The translations under genes and the position numbers were made by a program. Shown here piece by piece: positions 24,916-34,450 of a DNA stretch of 48,836 nt; within the stretch, counting starts at the first letter, position 1; each line of letters opens with the position of its first letter. Source of the DNA: Candidatus Rokuibacteriota bacterium (GTDB lineage: Bacteria; Methylomirabilota; Methylomirabilia; Rokubacteriales; CSP1-6). A model generated the notes under the pieces. That model ran no database searches. It saw only the letters and a list, made by a program, of their open reading frames with translations, and had not been told where the DNA came from. The stretch is from NCBI GenBank assembly GCA_003220615.1, contig QHTB01000164.1, positions 1-48,836 of the forward strand, given 5' to 3'.

Positions 24916-25669
24916 GCGTCCTGCTCGACGCGCGGGGCCTGACGAAGCGCTACGGCGACTTCACGGCGCTCGACGGCGTGAGCCTCACCGTGAGCGAGGG
25001 GGAGTTCGTCTCGATCATCGGCCCCAACGGCGCCGGCAAGACGACGCTCGTCAACATCGTGACCGGGCTCGCGCCCCCGACCGCGGGCCAGATGAGCTTC
25101 CGCGGCCTCGACATCGTCGGAGCAGGGCCGGTGACACTGGCCCGACGCGGCCTGGCCCGGAGCTTCCAGCTCGTCAACGTCTTCCCCGCCCTCACGGTGG
25201 CGGAAACGCTCGCGGTGGCGGTCTGCGCGCGCCTGGGCCGTGGCCGCCGCTTCTGGTCGTCCCTCGGCGCCGACCGCGCCGTCCACGCCGAGGTCGGAGA
25301 GATCGCGGCCGTCTTCGGCCTGGCCGATCGGCTGGCCAGGCTCGCCCGCACGTTGCCCCAGGGCGACAAGAAGCTGCTCGACGTGGCCAGCGCCTTCGCG
25401 CTGGGGCCCGAGCTGATCCTACTTGACGAGCCGACCTCCGGGGTGAGCACGGCCGACAAGCACGCCATCATGGACGTCATGGTCGGCGCGGCCCGGCGCC
25501 TCGGCGTCAAGGCGATCGTCCAGGTCGAGCACGACATGGACATCGTCTTCGGCTACTCAGACCGCATCGTCGCGCTCCACCAGGGCCGCGTCCTGGCCGA
25601 CACGACTCCCGACGGCATCCGGCGTGACACCGAGGTCGTCGCGACCGTGCTGGGCAAGCCGCGCTCGTG

Positions 25670-25670
<1 letters not shown>
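24912..25670 (+). CDS. LivG-type ABC ATPase with altered signature
   Basis: A 252-residue ATPase. Walker A is GPNGAGKTT near residue 38, Walker B is LILLDEPTSGV near 170, and the switch His is in QVEHDMD near 206. The ABC signature, normally LSxGQ, reads LPQGDKKLLDVASAFA, keeping the Gly but with Pro for Ser and Asp for Gln. The partner LivF has the canonical LSGGERK, so the importer may have one weakened composite ATP site. GTG 24912 overlaps the livM stop by four bases. Confidence 0.92.
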
Positions 25671-26376
<706 letters not shown>

Positions 26377-26377
<1 letters not shown>

Positions 26378-27405
26378 TGCCTTCGTTGCCGATCCTTCCC
26401 ACCACCGTGGTGGGCTCACATGGAAAACCCGGATGGTGGTTCACGCTGGTCGAGGCGTACGAGGCCGGCGAGGCCGGTCCGGGCGACCTCGACGAGATGT
26501 TCGACGACGCCGTCGACGCCGTCGTGGCCGACATGGAGGAAGCCGGGATCGACGTGATCACCGACGGCGAGGTGCGTCGACTCGACGGCTACGTCGACAC
26601 GTACTACACGATCATCAAGGGCATCGAGGCGTTGCCGGTCCGCCGCAAGCTCGGCTACTGGGGCTACGACCAGCAGACGCGCTACGAGGCGGTGGGACGG
26701 ATCGAGCCGCCGGCGGGTGGCCTCGGCATCGTCAAGGAGTTCGAGTACCTCAAGTCACACACGAAGCGGGCGACGAAGGCGACCTGCGCCGGGCCGCTCA
26801 CCTTCGGCTCGCGCATCCATCCCGGCAAGGTCTACAAGGGCACGGTCGACGTCGCCGAGCGGTTCGCCGAGGTCATCAACCAGGAGCTCCGTGCGCTGGT
26901 GGCGGCCGGCGCCGACTGGATCCAGATCGACGAGCCGGCGCGCGGCAACGTTTCCGGAGAGGAGATGGCGCGGCTCTTCAACCTGGCCACCGAGGGCGTG
27001 AAGGCGAGGCTCGGCTTCCACATTTGCTTCGGCAATCGCTTCGGCCGCTCGCGCTTCCCGCGGACCTACGAGCCGTACTTCCCGGGCGCGCTCAAGGCCC
27101 GCGCCGATCAGTTCGTGCTCGAGTTCGCCGGCCGCGAGCTGGCCGAGCTCGACCTGTGGCGGAAGTACGGCGACGGCCGCGAGCTGGGCGCGGGCGTCGT
27201 CGACGTGAAGGGCTTCAACCAGGACACGCCCGAGGACGTGGCGCGCCGGATCCGCCGCGTGCTCGAGGTCTGTCCGGCCGAGAAGCTGACGGTGAATCCC
27301 GATTGTGGCTTCGGCTGGTCGCCGCGCTATCAGTGCAACCAGAAGCTCACGGCGCTGGCGGCGGGAGCGGCGCTGGTGCGGAAGGAGCTGGGCGGGCGCC
27401 GCTAG
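26377..27405 (+). CDS. Core MetE-like methyltransferase (C-terminal domain only)
   Basis: 342 residues matching the C-terminal catalytic barrel of cobalamin-independent methionine synthase, without the N-terminal half (full MetE is ~750). Visible: TTVVGSHGKP at the start, DVITDGEVRR near residue 55, IQIDEPARG near 185, and the zinc ligands in FHICFGN near 212 and NPDCGFGW near 307. GGAGGAG precedes ATG 26377, which overlaps the livF stop. It may transfer a methyl group from a methylated substrate brought in by the importer, to homocysteine or another thiol; the acceptor is unknown. Confidence 0.86.
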
Positions 27406-28115
27406 CGCGGCGCGGCGGCGGCCGCTGCCGGCGTGGGATAGATCACGTCGTCGGCGTGCTCGTAGGCCCACTCGAGGGACGCCGGATCGACGTACTGGAT
27501 CTCGCTCCCGCGCAGGACGGCGAGCTCCTCGGCCAGCGCCAGGCGGCGGACCTCGGCGGCCAGCGTGTTGAGCCGGTGATAGGCCTCGGAGAGCGTGCGG
27601 CCGAGCGTCGTGACGCCGTGACCTTCCATGACGATGGCGTTGGTGTGGTGGATGAAGCTGCGGATCGGCGCGACGTCCAGCTCGACGTTGACGTGCGACG
27701 GCAGCACGTGCGGTGGCCGGCCCATGACCGACGGGAACTCGATGGAGAGGATGCGGAGCTCTCGCCCGGGGCTGGCCGCGAAATAGGCAATGGTCTCGTC
27801 GTGATGGACGTGGATCACCGCGTTGACGTCGGGCCGCAAGCGGAGGATCTCGCGGTTGAGCTGATGGCCCACGCTCGTCGGCACGTCGCCGTGGAGCAGC
27901 CGGCCGGTGGGCACGTCGGTGATCACGACGTGGTCGCGCGTCATCTCCTCGAGCGAGATCCCGGCGTGCTTGGTGTAGACCACGCCGTCGTCGAAGCCGG
28001 CGGCCGGAGTGCGCACCGCGATGTTGCCGAGCGTGTTGTGGATGTAGCCACGGGCGACCACACGCCGGGCATAGGTCAGCAGGACATCCGCGATGGTGGG
28101 ATCGAAGAACACCAT
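27402..28115 (-). CDS. Class II aldolase/adducin-family protein
   Basis: 237 residues of the class II (zinc) aldolase fold, cleaving phosphorylated or free hydroxy-keto sugars or acids. NTLGNIAVRT near residue 27 is the phosphate/substrate loop, HVHHDE near 107 provides two zinc histidines and MEGHGVT near 163 the third. ATG 28115 is preferred to GTG 28133 because the family N-terminus starts at about VFFDPTIADV and GTG would sit opposite the divergent cupin start. It meets the core-MetE gene tail-to-tail sharing CTAG (27402-27405). Confidence 0.86.
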   Translation of the reverse strand: MVFFDPTIADVLLTYARRVVARGYIHNTLGNIAVRTPAAGFDDGVVYTKHAGISLEEMTRDHVVITDVPTGRLLHGDVPTSVGHQLNREILRLRPDVNAVIHVHHDETIAYFAASPGRELRILSIEFPSVMGRPPHVLPSHVNVELDVAPIRSFIHHTNAIVMEGHGVTTLGRTLSEAYHRLNTLAAEVRRLALAEELAVLRGSEIQYVDPASLEWAYEHADDVIYPTPAAAAAAPR

Positions 28116-28132
28116 CGATTTCGAGGATAACA

Positions 28133-28498
28133 CTGGCCAAGCCGGCGCTCGAATTCTTCCGCCCCGACGACGTTCCGTGGCAACCGGTTGCCGGCTCGGC
28201 GACGGCCGGCGCTGGCGGCGCCGGCATCGAGGAGAAGATCCTGAGCCGCGATCCCGAGACGGGCGACGTCACGCGGCTGCTGCGCTTCGCGGCCGGCGTT
28301 CAAACGACCGAGACGATCACCCACGACTTCTGGGAAGAGGTCTGGATCGTCGACGGCAGCCTGATGGACCTCGGGTTCGGGCGGACGTTCAGCGCGGGGA
28401 TGTACGCGTGCCGGCCGCCCGGGATGCCTCACGGGCCCTACCGCTCGCCGGCCGGCGCGCTGCTCTTCGAGACACGCTACCGCCGCGACCGGGCCTGA
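28133..28498 (+). CDS. Cupin-domain protein with apparent CTG start
   Basis: A 121-residue single cupin. No ATG, GTG or TTG opens this frame before mid-protein, so a standard caller misses it. Read from CTG 28133 it gives (M)AKPALEFFRPDDVPWQPV, then KILSRDPETGDVTRLLRF, a THDFWEEVWIVDGSL cupin motif 1 region, and AGMYACRPPGMPHGPY motif 2. A GAGGA at 28123-28127 lies 5 nt ahead. There are no internal stops. Motif 1 has His and two Glu that could bind metal. The divergent aldolase ATG is only 17 bp away. Role unknown; cupins of this kind are often dioxygenases, isomerases or sugar/acid-binding proteins. Confidence 0.75.
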   Translation: MAKPALEFFRPDDVPWQPVAGSATAGAGGAGIEEKILSRDPETGDVTRLLRFAAGVQTTETITHDFWEEVWIVDGSLMDLGFGRTFSAGMYACRPPGMPHGPYRSPAGALLFETRYRRDRA

Positions 28499-28559
28499 CT
28501 CGACGGCCCGGCCGCAGACGGTATCGCGCTCACCGCACGCGGCTCACGGCGGGCTCGAG
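28499..28559. terminator. Extended inverted repeat between convergent genes
   Basis: Left arm 28499-28515 holds CTCGA, GCCCG and GCCGC in order; right arm 28539-28559 holds GCGGC, CGGGC and TCGAG. They can stack as a long interrupted stem around a ~23-nt loop. It sits between the cupin stop (28498) and the stop of the opposing gene (28580), a place where a shared terminator is expected. No T-run is present, so a rho-independent role is uncertain. Confidence 0.35.
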
Positions 28560-28579
28560 GGCCTCACGGTCTGGGTGCC

Positions 28580-29152
28580 TCATCGCGCGTTCCACGACGA
28601 GTGGGGAAACGCGGCGAGCCGATCGAGACGCTCGCGCACGATGCCCTGCTCGACGGCGCCGATGCCCGGCATGGAGCCGGCGATGTGCAGGCACTGGAGC
28701 GCCACCGGCCGGTCACCGAGCGTCTCGAACGCCTCCTGGGCCCTGAGCACACCGGTGAACGATCGCTGGTCGCGCGCGCGGAACAGCGCGACCAGGTACG
28801 CCTCGCGGGCGCGGGGCGACTCCCCCATCTGGAGCGCGAGCCCGCCGACGGCCGCCATGCCTTCCCACCGGCGTGCGCCGAGCGCCGCGCCCCAGGCATT
28901 GCGCCACGCCCACTCGGCCGATGCGCGGTCGCCCCGAGCGAGCGCCTCGCTCACCAGGCGCACGGGCGCCTCCCACGGCCACTCCGCGCTCACGGCCACC
29001 TGCGCACCGATGTCGTCACCGTCCTCGAGGTGGGCACCGGCGAGGCGCTTGTGATCCACGCGCAGTCGCTCGACGGCCACACTGGCAATCACACCGAGAA
29101 GGCAGAGCCAGAGGGCTCCCGCCAGTACGATCCAGATCTTCCGTGCGGTCAT
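28580..29152 (-). CDS. Membrane-anchored hypothetical protein
   Basis: 190 residues, not recognised. Residues 5-25 (KIWIVLAGALWLCLLGVIAS) form one N-terminal membrane helix or uncleaved signal; the rest is helical, Ala/Arg-rich and TPR-like in spacing (ARGDRASAEWAWRNAWGAAL, RAREAYLVALFRAR), probably periplasmic. AGGAGG lies 8 nt before ATG 29152, favouring this start over the longer open frame. It faces the cupin gene and is separate from the CoA-transferase operon. Confidence 0.72.
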   Translation of the reverse strand: MTARKIWIVLAGALWLCLLGVIASVAVERLRVDHKRLAGAHLEDGDDIGAQVAVSAEWPWEAPVRLVSEALARGDRASAEWAWRNAWGAALGARRWEGMAAVGGLALQMGESPRAREAYLVALFRARDQRSFTGVLRAQEAFETLGDRPVALQCLHIAGSMPGIGAVEQGIVRERLDRLAAFPHSSWNAR

Positions 29153-29331
29153 GTCGTCCTCCTGCCGCGCCGTCCCACGGCGCGGGGCGCGTGAGAAGAC
29201 GCAACGCTGATGCCAGAGTCCGGATTTCGGAAATCCAAGCACTTATGGTGGGCCCGGCGTCGCGTCATGGACAGTCAGTGACTCAATTTCGAGCGCTGGT
29301 GCCACGGAAAATCGGGCACGCTCCTCGGTGG

Positions 29332-29337
29332 TAGACT
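29332..29337 (+). promoter_or_regulatory. TAGACT -10 for leaderless CoA-transferase mRNA
   Basis: TAGACT at 29332-29337 places the start of transcription at about 29344, the GTG itself. No ribosome-binding site precedes that GTG, which agrees with a leaderless message. A -35 is not evident. Prediction only. Confidence 0.4.
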
Positions 29338-29343
29338 CTCGGC

Positions 29344-30531
29344 GTGGCGCTCCCGCTCGAAGGCGTCGTCGTCGCCGACCTCACGCAGAACGTCGCCGGT
29401 CCGTTCTGCACGCAGGTGCTCGGCGACATGGGGGCCGACGTGGTCAAGATCGAGCGGCCCGGGCGCGGGGACGACGCGCGCGCGTGGGCGCCGCCGTGGT
29501 GGGGCGATCAGTCGGCGACGTTTCTCGCCTTCAACCGCAACAAGCGGAGCCTCGCCCTCGATCTGAAGACGGCGGCCGGTCGCGCGGTGCTGAAGCGGCT
29601 CGTCGCGCGGGTCGACGTCTTCGTCCAGAGCCTGAGCGCCGAAGCCACCCGCGATCTCGGGGTGGATTTTGTCGGCGCGTCGGCGATGAACTCCCGGCTC
29701 GTCTACTGCGCGATCACCGCCTTCGGAACGAGCGGCCCCCTGCGCGACATGCCGGGCTACGACCCGATGATGCAGGCCTACGCCGGGCTCATGTCGGTCA
29801 ACGGCCATCCCGGCCAGGAACCGGTGCGCGTGGGCACGTCGATCGTCGACATGGGCACCGGGATGTGGGCCGCGCTTGGCATCGTCGCGGCGCTGCGCGA
29901 GCGCGATCGCACGGGGCGCGCGGTGGAAGTCACGACGTCGCTCTTCGAGACGACGCTGATGTGGGTCTCGTATCACGCCATGGGCTATCTCGCGTCGGGC
30001 GAGACGCCGGTGCCCCAGGGCTCGGGCACCGCGATGATCGCACCCTACCAGGCGTTCCCGGCCGCCGACGGCTACGTGATGATCGCCGCCGGGTCCGACG
30101 CGCTGTTCGTTCGGCTCGCTCGCGCCCTCGACGCGCCCGGCCTGGCGGACGACACGCGCTTTGCCGACAATCCGCGGCGCGTGCAGAACCGCGCGGTGCT
30201 GGTCGAGGCGATCTCGGCTCTCACGCGCGCTCGGAAGAGCGCCGACCTCATCGAGACGCTGCGCCGCCACGACGTCCCCTGCTCGCCGATCCTCACGATC
30301 GACCGCGTGCTGGAAGAGCCCCAGACGCGCGAGAGCGGCATGCTGTTGCGTCCCGACAACGCTCGCCTGCCCGATTTCACCTGCGTCGGCTTGCCCATCC
30401 GCTGGGACGGCCGGCGGCCCGGGGTGCGCCGCGAGCCACCGCGGCTCGGCGAGCACGGTGAGGACGTGCTGACCTGGCTCGGCTACACCCGCGACGACGT
30501 ACGGTCGCTCCGCAGCGAAGGCGTTCTGTGA
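29344..30531 (+). CDS. CaiB/BaiF-family (type III) CoA transferase
   Basis: 395 residues. N-terminal VVVADLTQNVAGPFCTQVLGDMGADVVKIE-type opening, SLALDLK near residue 76, and GYDPMMQAYAGLMSV near 139 with the catalytic Asp of family III CoA transferases. It moves CoA between carboxylic acids (for example succinyl-CoA to another acid). GTG 29344 follows a TAGACT -10 at once. The gene is first in a unit with an enoyl-CoA hydratase and an acyl-CoA dehydrogenase, suggesting activation then beta-oxidation-like breakdown of an acid. The substrate is unknown. Confidence 0.92.
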   Translation: MALPLEGVVVADLTQNVAGPFCTQVLGDMGADVVKIERPGRGDDARAWAPPWWGDQSATFLAFNRNKRSLALDLKTAAGRAVLKRLVARVDVFVQSLSAEATRDLGVDFVGASAMNSRLVYCAITAFGTSGPLRDMPGYDPMMQAYAGLMSVNGHPGQEPVRVGTSIVDMGTGMWAALGIVAALRERDRTGRAVEVTTSLFETTLMWVSYHAMGYLASGETPVPQGSGTAMIAPYQAFPAADGYVMIAAGSDALFVRLARALDAPGLADDTRFADNPRRVQNRAVLVEAISALTRARKSADLIETLRRHDVPCSPILTIDRVLEEPQTRESGMLLRPDNARLPDFTCVGLPIRWDGRRPGVRREPPRLGEHGEDVLTWLGYTRDDVRSLRSEGVL

Positions 30532-31316
30532 CCTATCGTCATCTCCTCGTCGAACGCTCGGCCGACCGCCACGTCGTCACGGTCATCCTGAACCGGCCCG
30601 AGCAGATGAACGCGATGAACACCGCCATGGGCGAGGACCTGCTCGCCTGCTTCGACGGCTTGAAGATGGACACCGACGCCCGGGCCGTCGTCTTCACGGG
30701 GGCGGGTGACCGGGCCTTCTGCGCCGGCGGCGACCTCAAGGAACGCAACGAGATGTCCGACGAGACGTGGCGGGCTCAGCACGTCATCTTCGAGCAGGCG
30801 GCGTTCCGGGTCCTGCGCTGTCCGATCCCGATCATCGCCGCCGTGGAAGGCTTCGCCCTCGCCGGCGGATGCGAGCTCGCGATCCTCTCCGACTTCATCG
30901 TCGCCAGCGAGACCGCCGTCTTCGGCGTTCCCGAGACGACGCTCGGGATCTTTCCCGGCATCGGCGGCACCCAGCTCCTGCCCCGCCTCCTCGGCGCGCC
31001 GCTGGCCAAGGAGATGATCTTCACGGGCCGGCGACTGAAGGCCGAGGAAGCGAAGGCGGCCGGGCTCTTGAATCACCTGGTCCCCAAGGGCCAGGCGCGC
31101 GCCAGGGCCACCGAGATCGCGACGACCATCGCCCAGAACGGCCCGATCGCCGTGCGCCAGGCCAAGAAGGCCATCGCCTATGGCATGGAGACCGATCTCG
31201 ACACCGCCATGATCCTCGCCATCGAGGCCTACAACGCGACGGTCGTCACCGAGGATCGCCTCGAGGGCGTCCGCGCGTTCAACGAGAAACGGAAGCCGAA
31301 CTTCAAAGGACGCTGA
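30528..31316 (+). CDS. Enoyl-CoA hydratase
   Basis: A 262-residue crotonase-fold hydratase with both catalytic glutamates: GGCELAILSD near residue 113 and GVPETTLGIFPG near 135; the oxyanion hole is GDRAFCAGGDL near 60. It adds water to a trans-2-enoyl-CoA. GTG 30528 overlaps the CoA-transferase stop as GTGA. It differs from the crotonase-fold gene at 18191, which lacks the first Glu. The following acyl-CoA dehydrogenase supplies the preceding step of the pathway. Confidence 0.92.
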   Translation: MTYRHLLVERSADRHVVTVILNRPEQMNAMNTAMGEDLLACFDGLKMDTDARAVVFTGAGDRAFCAGGDLKERNEMSDETWRAQHVIFEQAAFRVLRCPIPIIAAVEGFALAGGCELAILSDFIVASETAVFGVPETTLGIFPGIGGTQLLPRLLGAPLAKEMIFTGRRLKAEEAKAAGLLNHLVPKGQARARATEIATTIAQNGPIAVRQAKKAIAYGMETDLDTAMILAIEAYNATVVTEDRLEGVRAFNEKRKPNFKGR

Positions 31317-31318
31317 GC

Positions 31319-32485
31319 ATGACGGCCATCCCGCTCACCCTCACCGACGAGCAGCGCGCGCTCCGCGACGGCGTCGCCGACATCTGTAAGCGGTACCCCG
31401 GAGAGTACTGGCGCGCGCTCGACGTCAAGCGCGAGTACCCGGAGGCGTTCGTCAACGACCTCACCACGGCGGGTTACCTGGCCGCGCTGATCCCCGAGCA
31501 ATACGGCGGCGCCGGACTCGGCGTCACCGAGGGCGCGCTGATCATGGAGACGATCCACGCCAACGGCGGCAACGCCGCCGCCTGTCACGCCCAGATGTAC
31601 ATCATGGGCACGCTGCTCCGTCATGGCAGCGAGGCGCAGAAGAAGCAGTACCTGCCCAAGATCGCCACCGGGGACTTGCGGCTGCAGGCCTTCGGCGTGA
31701 CCGAGCCCAACAGCGGGTCAGACACGACCAAACTCCAGACGACGGCGGTGAAGAAGGGCGACCGCTACGTGGTGAACGGTCAGAAGATGTTCATCTCGCG
31801 CGTGCTCCAGTCCGACCTGATGCTGCTGCTCGCCCGCACGACGCCGGTGGACAAGGTCACGCACAAGACCGACGGGCTCAGCGTCTTCCTGGTCGACATC
31901 CGCGGCATCAAGGGGCTGGAAGTGCGTCCGCTCAGGATGATGATGAACCACTCGACCAACGCGCTCTTCTTCGACGGCATGGAGATCCCCGCCGACGGGC
32001 TCATCGGCCAGGAGGGCAAGGGGTTCTCCTACATCCTCGACGGCATGAACGTCGAGCGCATCCTGGTCGCGTCGGAATCGATCGGCGACGGCCGCTGGTT
32101 CGGGGAGCGGGCCGTCGCGTACTCGAGCCAGCGCGTGCTCTTCGGCAAGCCGCTCGGTGCTAACCAGGGCGTGCAGTTCCCGATCGCCAAGGCCCACACC
32201 GCCGTCGAGGCCGCCGCGCTCATGCGCAACAAGGCGGCGGCGCTCTTCGACGCGGGCGAGCCGTGCGGGCCCGAGGCCAACATGGCCAAGTACCTCGCCG
32301 CCGAGGCGGCGTGGGAGGCCGGCAACGCCTGCATCGATTGCCACGGCGGGTACGGCTACGCCGAGGAGTACGACATCGAGCGGAAGTTCCGCGAGTGCCG
32401 GCTCTACAAGACCGCGCCCATCAACAACAACCTCGTGCTCGCCTACGTCGGCGAGCACATCCTGCGCATGCCGCGGTCGTACTGA
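31319..32485 (+). CDS. Acyl-CoA dehydrogenase
   Basis: A 388-residue flavoprotein making enoyl-CoA from acyl-CoA. LTDEQRALRDGVADI opens the helical domain; LQAFGVTEPNSGSDTTKLQT near residue 123 binds FAD; GYGYAEEYDIERKFRECRLYK near 347 is the C-terminal FAD/active-site signature with the usual Glu region. AAAGGA at 31306-31310 inside the hydratase end serves ATG 31319. It sends electrons to an electron-transfer flavoprotein, which is not encoded here. Confidence 0.93.
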   Translation: MTAIPLTLTDEQRALRDGVADICKRYPGEYWRALDVKREYPEAFVNDLTTAGYLAALIPEQYGGAGLGVTEGALIMETIHANGGNAAACHAQMYIMGTLLRHGSEAQKKQYLPKIATGDLRLQAFGVTEPNSGSDTTKLQTTAVKKGDRYVVNGQKMFISRVLQSDLMLLLARTTPVDKVTHKTDGLSVFLVDIRGIKGLEVRPLRMMMNHSTNALFFDGMEIPADGLIGQEGKGFSYILDGMNVERILVASESIGDGRWFGERAVAYSSQRVLFGKPLGANQGVQFPIAKAHTAVEAAALMRNKAAALFDAGEPCGPEANMAKYLAAEAAWEAGNACIDCHGGYGYAEEYDIERKFRECRLYKTAPINNNLVLAYVGEHILRMPRSY

Positions 32486-32503
32486 GACGCGCCCGTCCCG
32501 ACT

Positions 32504-32520
32504 CGCCGCCTGGAGCGGCG
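32504..32520. terminator. Hairpin between convergent genes
   Basis: CGCCGC (32504-32509), loop CTGGA, GCGGCG (32515-32520) form a perfect six-pair G-C stem in the 37-bp gap between the acyl-CoA dehydrogenase stop and the opposing gene's stop. No T-run follows in either direction, so it may act with rho or merely protect the 3' ends. Confidence 0.4.
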
Positions 32521-32522
32521 CG

Positions 32523-33140
32523 CTACCGCTCGCTGAACCGGATGCCGTTGGGCCGCGAGAAGAGATCGGCCTGGAACTCCGAATCCTCGTAGCTCAGGAA
32601 CTTGATGACGAAGCGAGCCTCGGGGCCTTCGATCTCGAGGCGCTCGGGACGCTGCTTCGGATTGACGACCAGCGACGCCTTGATGCCCTCGGCCTCGTGG
32701 CTGTAGCGGATCATGCCCCCGTCGGCCGGCTCGGTCTTGGCATTGACCGACTTCATGAAGTCTTCTTCACACCCGAACTCCAGCTTTCTCCAGTGTTCGG
32801 ATTTCGTGGCCGTGATGATCGGGGCGTGGAAGTCGATGTTCGCGCCGCGGTCCGTCATGTGCTGGCCACTGTTGTTCACCCGATTGACCACCCAGACGTC
32901 CGGCTCGCTGACGACGACGAGCAGGTGCAGGCCCGTCTGCTTGTTGAAGACCTCTTCCACGCGACCGAACATCGATCCGTAGCGATAGAGCGTCTTCGGC
33001 TGGGTCACGAAGTGGTCGGCCGGCAGGCCGAAGGCGTCCACGGTGGTCACGATCCGAAGCATCCTCGTCGGCGCGCAGACGGCGAAGGCGTCGGAGACGT
33101 AGGCGAAGCAGAGGACGACGAGCAGACCCAGAATCCTCAT
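32523..33140 (-). CDS. Secreted hypothetical protein
   Basis: 205 residues with a Sec signal (residues 1-20, MRILGLLVVLCFAYVSDAFA). The mature part is beta-rich with two Cys (one near the N-terminus, one in KLEFGCEEDF) that may form a disulfide, and no family I recognise. GGAGGAA lies 5-6 nt before ATG 33140. It lies alone, convergent with the acyl-CoA dehydrogenase and divergent from the HMG-CoA lyase-type gene. Confidence 0.75.
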   Translation of the reverse strand: MRILGLLVVLCFAYVSDAFAVCAPTRMLRIVTTVDAFGLPADHFVTQPKTLYRYGSMFGRVEEVFNKQTGLHLLVVVSEPDVWVVNRVNNSGQHMTDRGANIDFHAPIITATKSEHWRKLEFGCEEDFMKSVNAKTEPADGGMIRYSHEAEGIKASLVVNPKQRPERLEIEGPEARFVIKFLSYEDSEFQADLFSRPNGIRFSER

Positions 33141-33285
33141 GTGTTCCTCCAGGCGATGAACGTTGCCTTACGACGTCCCAAAGGAGAATCGCGGCCTTTT
33201 CCTATCTTCGCGTGGGTCTTCGTCCGCCCGGTGAGGAAATCGTGAACGCATCCGCCGCCGGCGGTGTGCCAGCTTGGCGCCATGG

Positions 33286-33291
33286 TACAGT
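33286..33291 (+). promoter_or_regulatory. Possible -10 of the HMGL-like gene
   Basis: TACAGT at 33286-33291 lies about 29 bp before ATG 33315; transcription would start near 33298, just ahead of the AAAGGGGG ribosome-binding site at 33301-33308. No -35 is seen. Confidence 0.3.
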
Positions 33292-33314
33292 TCTGACCGC
33301 AAAGGGGGATGGCC

Positions 33315-34301
33315 ATGAAGCTGCCTGATCGCGTCACGATTTGTGAGGTGGGACCGCGGGATGGCTTCCAGATCGAGCCCGAGTTCATCCCCACGGAACA
33401 GAAGGTCGAGGTCGTCGACCTCCTGGCCGCATCCGGCCTCGAGCGCATCGAGGTGACGTCGTTCGTCCACCCCAAGGTGGTGCCCCAGACGCGTGACGCC
33501 GAGCAGGTGATGGCCAAGATCCGCCGCCGCCCGTCCACCCGCTACGCGGCGCTCGTTCCCAACGACAAGGGCGCGGTCCGCGCCGTGGACGCCGGTGTCG
33601 ACGCCATCCACACGGTCGTCTCGGCCAGTGAGAGCCACAACCTCGCGAACGTCAACATGACGATCGCCGAGTCGATCGAGAAGCTGCGCGCCGTCATGCA
33701 GGTGGCCGAGCGGGCCCGCGTCCCCGTCGCCTGCGGCATCTCGACGTCGTTCGGATGCCCGTTCGAGACGGAGGTGCCGATCCCGCAGGTCGAGAGCGTC
33801 GTGCGCCGGCTGGTCGACATCGGCGCCCGCGCCATCGGCCTGGCCGACACGACCGGCATGGCGAACCCGCGCCAGGTCGCGCGGACGCTCGAGCACCTGA
33901 TGCCGAAGTTCCCGGGCATCGAGTGGACGCTGCACACCCACGACACCCGCGCGATGGCCATCCCCAACATCCTGGCCGCGATGGAGCTTGGTGTGACGCA
34001 CTTCGACTCCTCGATCGGCGGCCTCGGTGGCTGCCCCTTCGCTCCCGGCGCCAGCGGCAACGTCTGCACGGAAGATCTCGTGCATTGCCTGCACGCGATG
34101 GGCGTCCGCACCGGCATCGACCTCGACCGCCTGCTGGCGGCGTCGCGCCGCGTTCAGGACGTGGTGGGGCGCACGCTGCCCGGCCAGATCGTGAAGGCGG
34201 GCACCTGGGATCGTCGATATCCGGTCCCAGACGCGGTGGCCGCGCGACTCGGAGCCCTACCTGCCGCCGTGGCCGTGCGACTCGGAGCCCCGCGTGCCTA
34301 G
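33315..34301 (+). CDS. Hydroxymethylglutaryl-CoA lyase-family enzyme
   Basis: 328 residues of the HMGL/DRE-TIM barrel family cleaving HMG-CoA to acetoacetate and acetyl-CoA. ICEVGPRDGFQ near residue 9 holds the metal Asp and catalytic Arg; TLHTHDTRAMAIPN near 203 the metal histidines; FDSSIGGLGGCPFAPGASGN near 230 the catalytic Cys loop. ATG 33315 is preferred to ATG 33309 because AAAGGGGG touches the latter but leaves 6 nt to the former. The last ~22 residues are encoded by the 54-bp tandem repeat array, which also supplies the stop codon. Confidence 0.92.
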   Translation: MKLPDRVTICEVGPRDGFQIEPEFIPTEQKVEVVDLLAASGLERIEVTSFVHPKVVPQTRDAEQVMAKIRRRPSTRYAALVPNDKGAVRAVDAGVDAIHTVVSASESHNLANVNMTIAESIEKLRAVMQVAERARVPVACGISTSFGCPFETEVPIPQVESVVRRLVDIGARAIGLADTTGMANPRQVARTLEHLMPKFPGIEWTLHTHDTRAMAIPNILAAMELGVTHFDSSIGGLGGCPFAPGASGNVCTEDLVHCLHAMGVRTGIDLDRLLAASRRVQDVVGRTLPGQIVKAGTWDRRYPVPDAVAARLGALPAAVAVRLGAPRA

Positions 34302-34421
34302 ACCTGGTAACTACCTGCCGCCGTGGTCGCGCGACTCGGAGCCCCGCGTACCTGGACCTGCTAACGACCTGCCGCCGTCGTCGCGCGACTCGGAGCCCCG
34401 CGTACCTAGACCTCGCCACCC
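34232..34421. repeat. 54-bp tandem repeats spanning a gene end
   Basis: Three full units at 34260-34313, 34314-34367 and 34368-34421, each starting CCTGCCGCCGT and containing CGACTCGGAGCCCCGCGT, preceded by a partial unit at 34232-34259. Units differ by a few substitutions. The first full unit includes the stop of the HMGL-like gene; the others fill the gap before the O-methyltransferase. Nothing else was seen in that 150-bp gap except the -10 given separately. Confidence 0.92.
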
Positions 34422-34450
34422 GCGGCTCGAGCCGACCTCGCGGCTCCCGC

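Noticed and set aside
33694..34419. Minus-strand open frame with repeated ARSRYAGLRVARPRR-type segments
   Set aside because: It is the antisense of the HMGL-like gene and of the 54-bp tandem repeats; the Arg-rich repeats come from the GC-rich unit, not from selection on a protein.
34260..34421. CRISPR-like array
   Set aside because: 54-bp units are directly tandem with no spacers.
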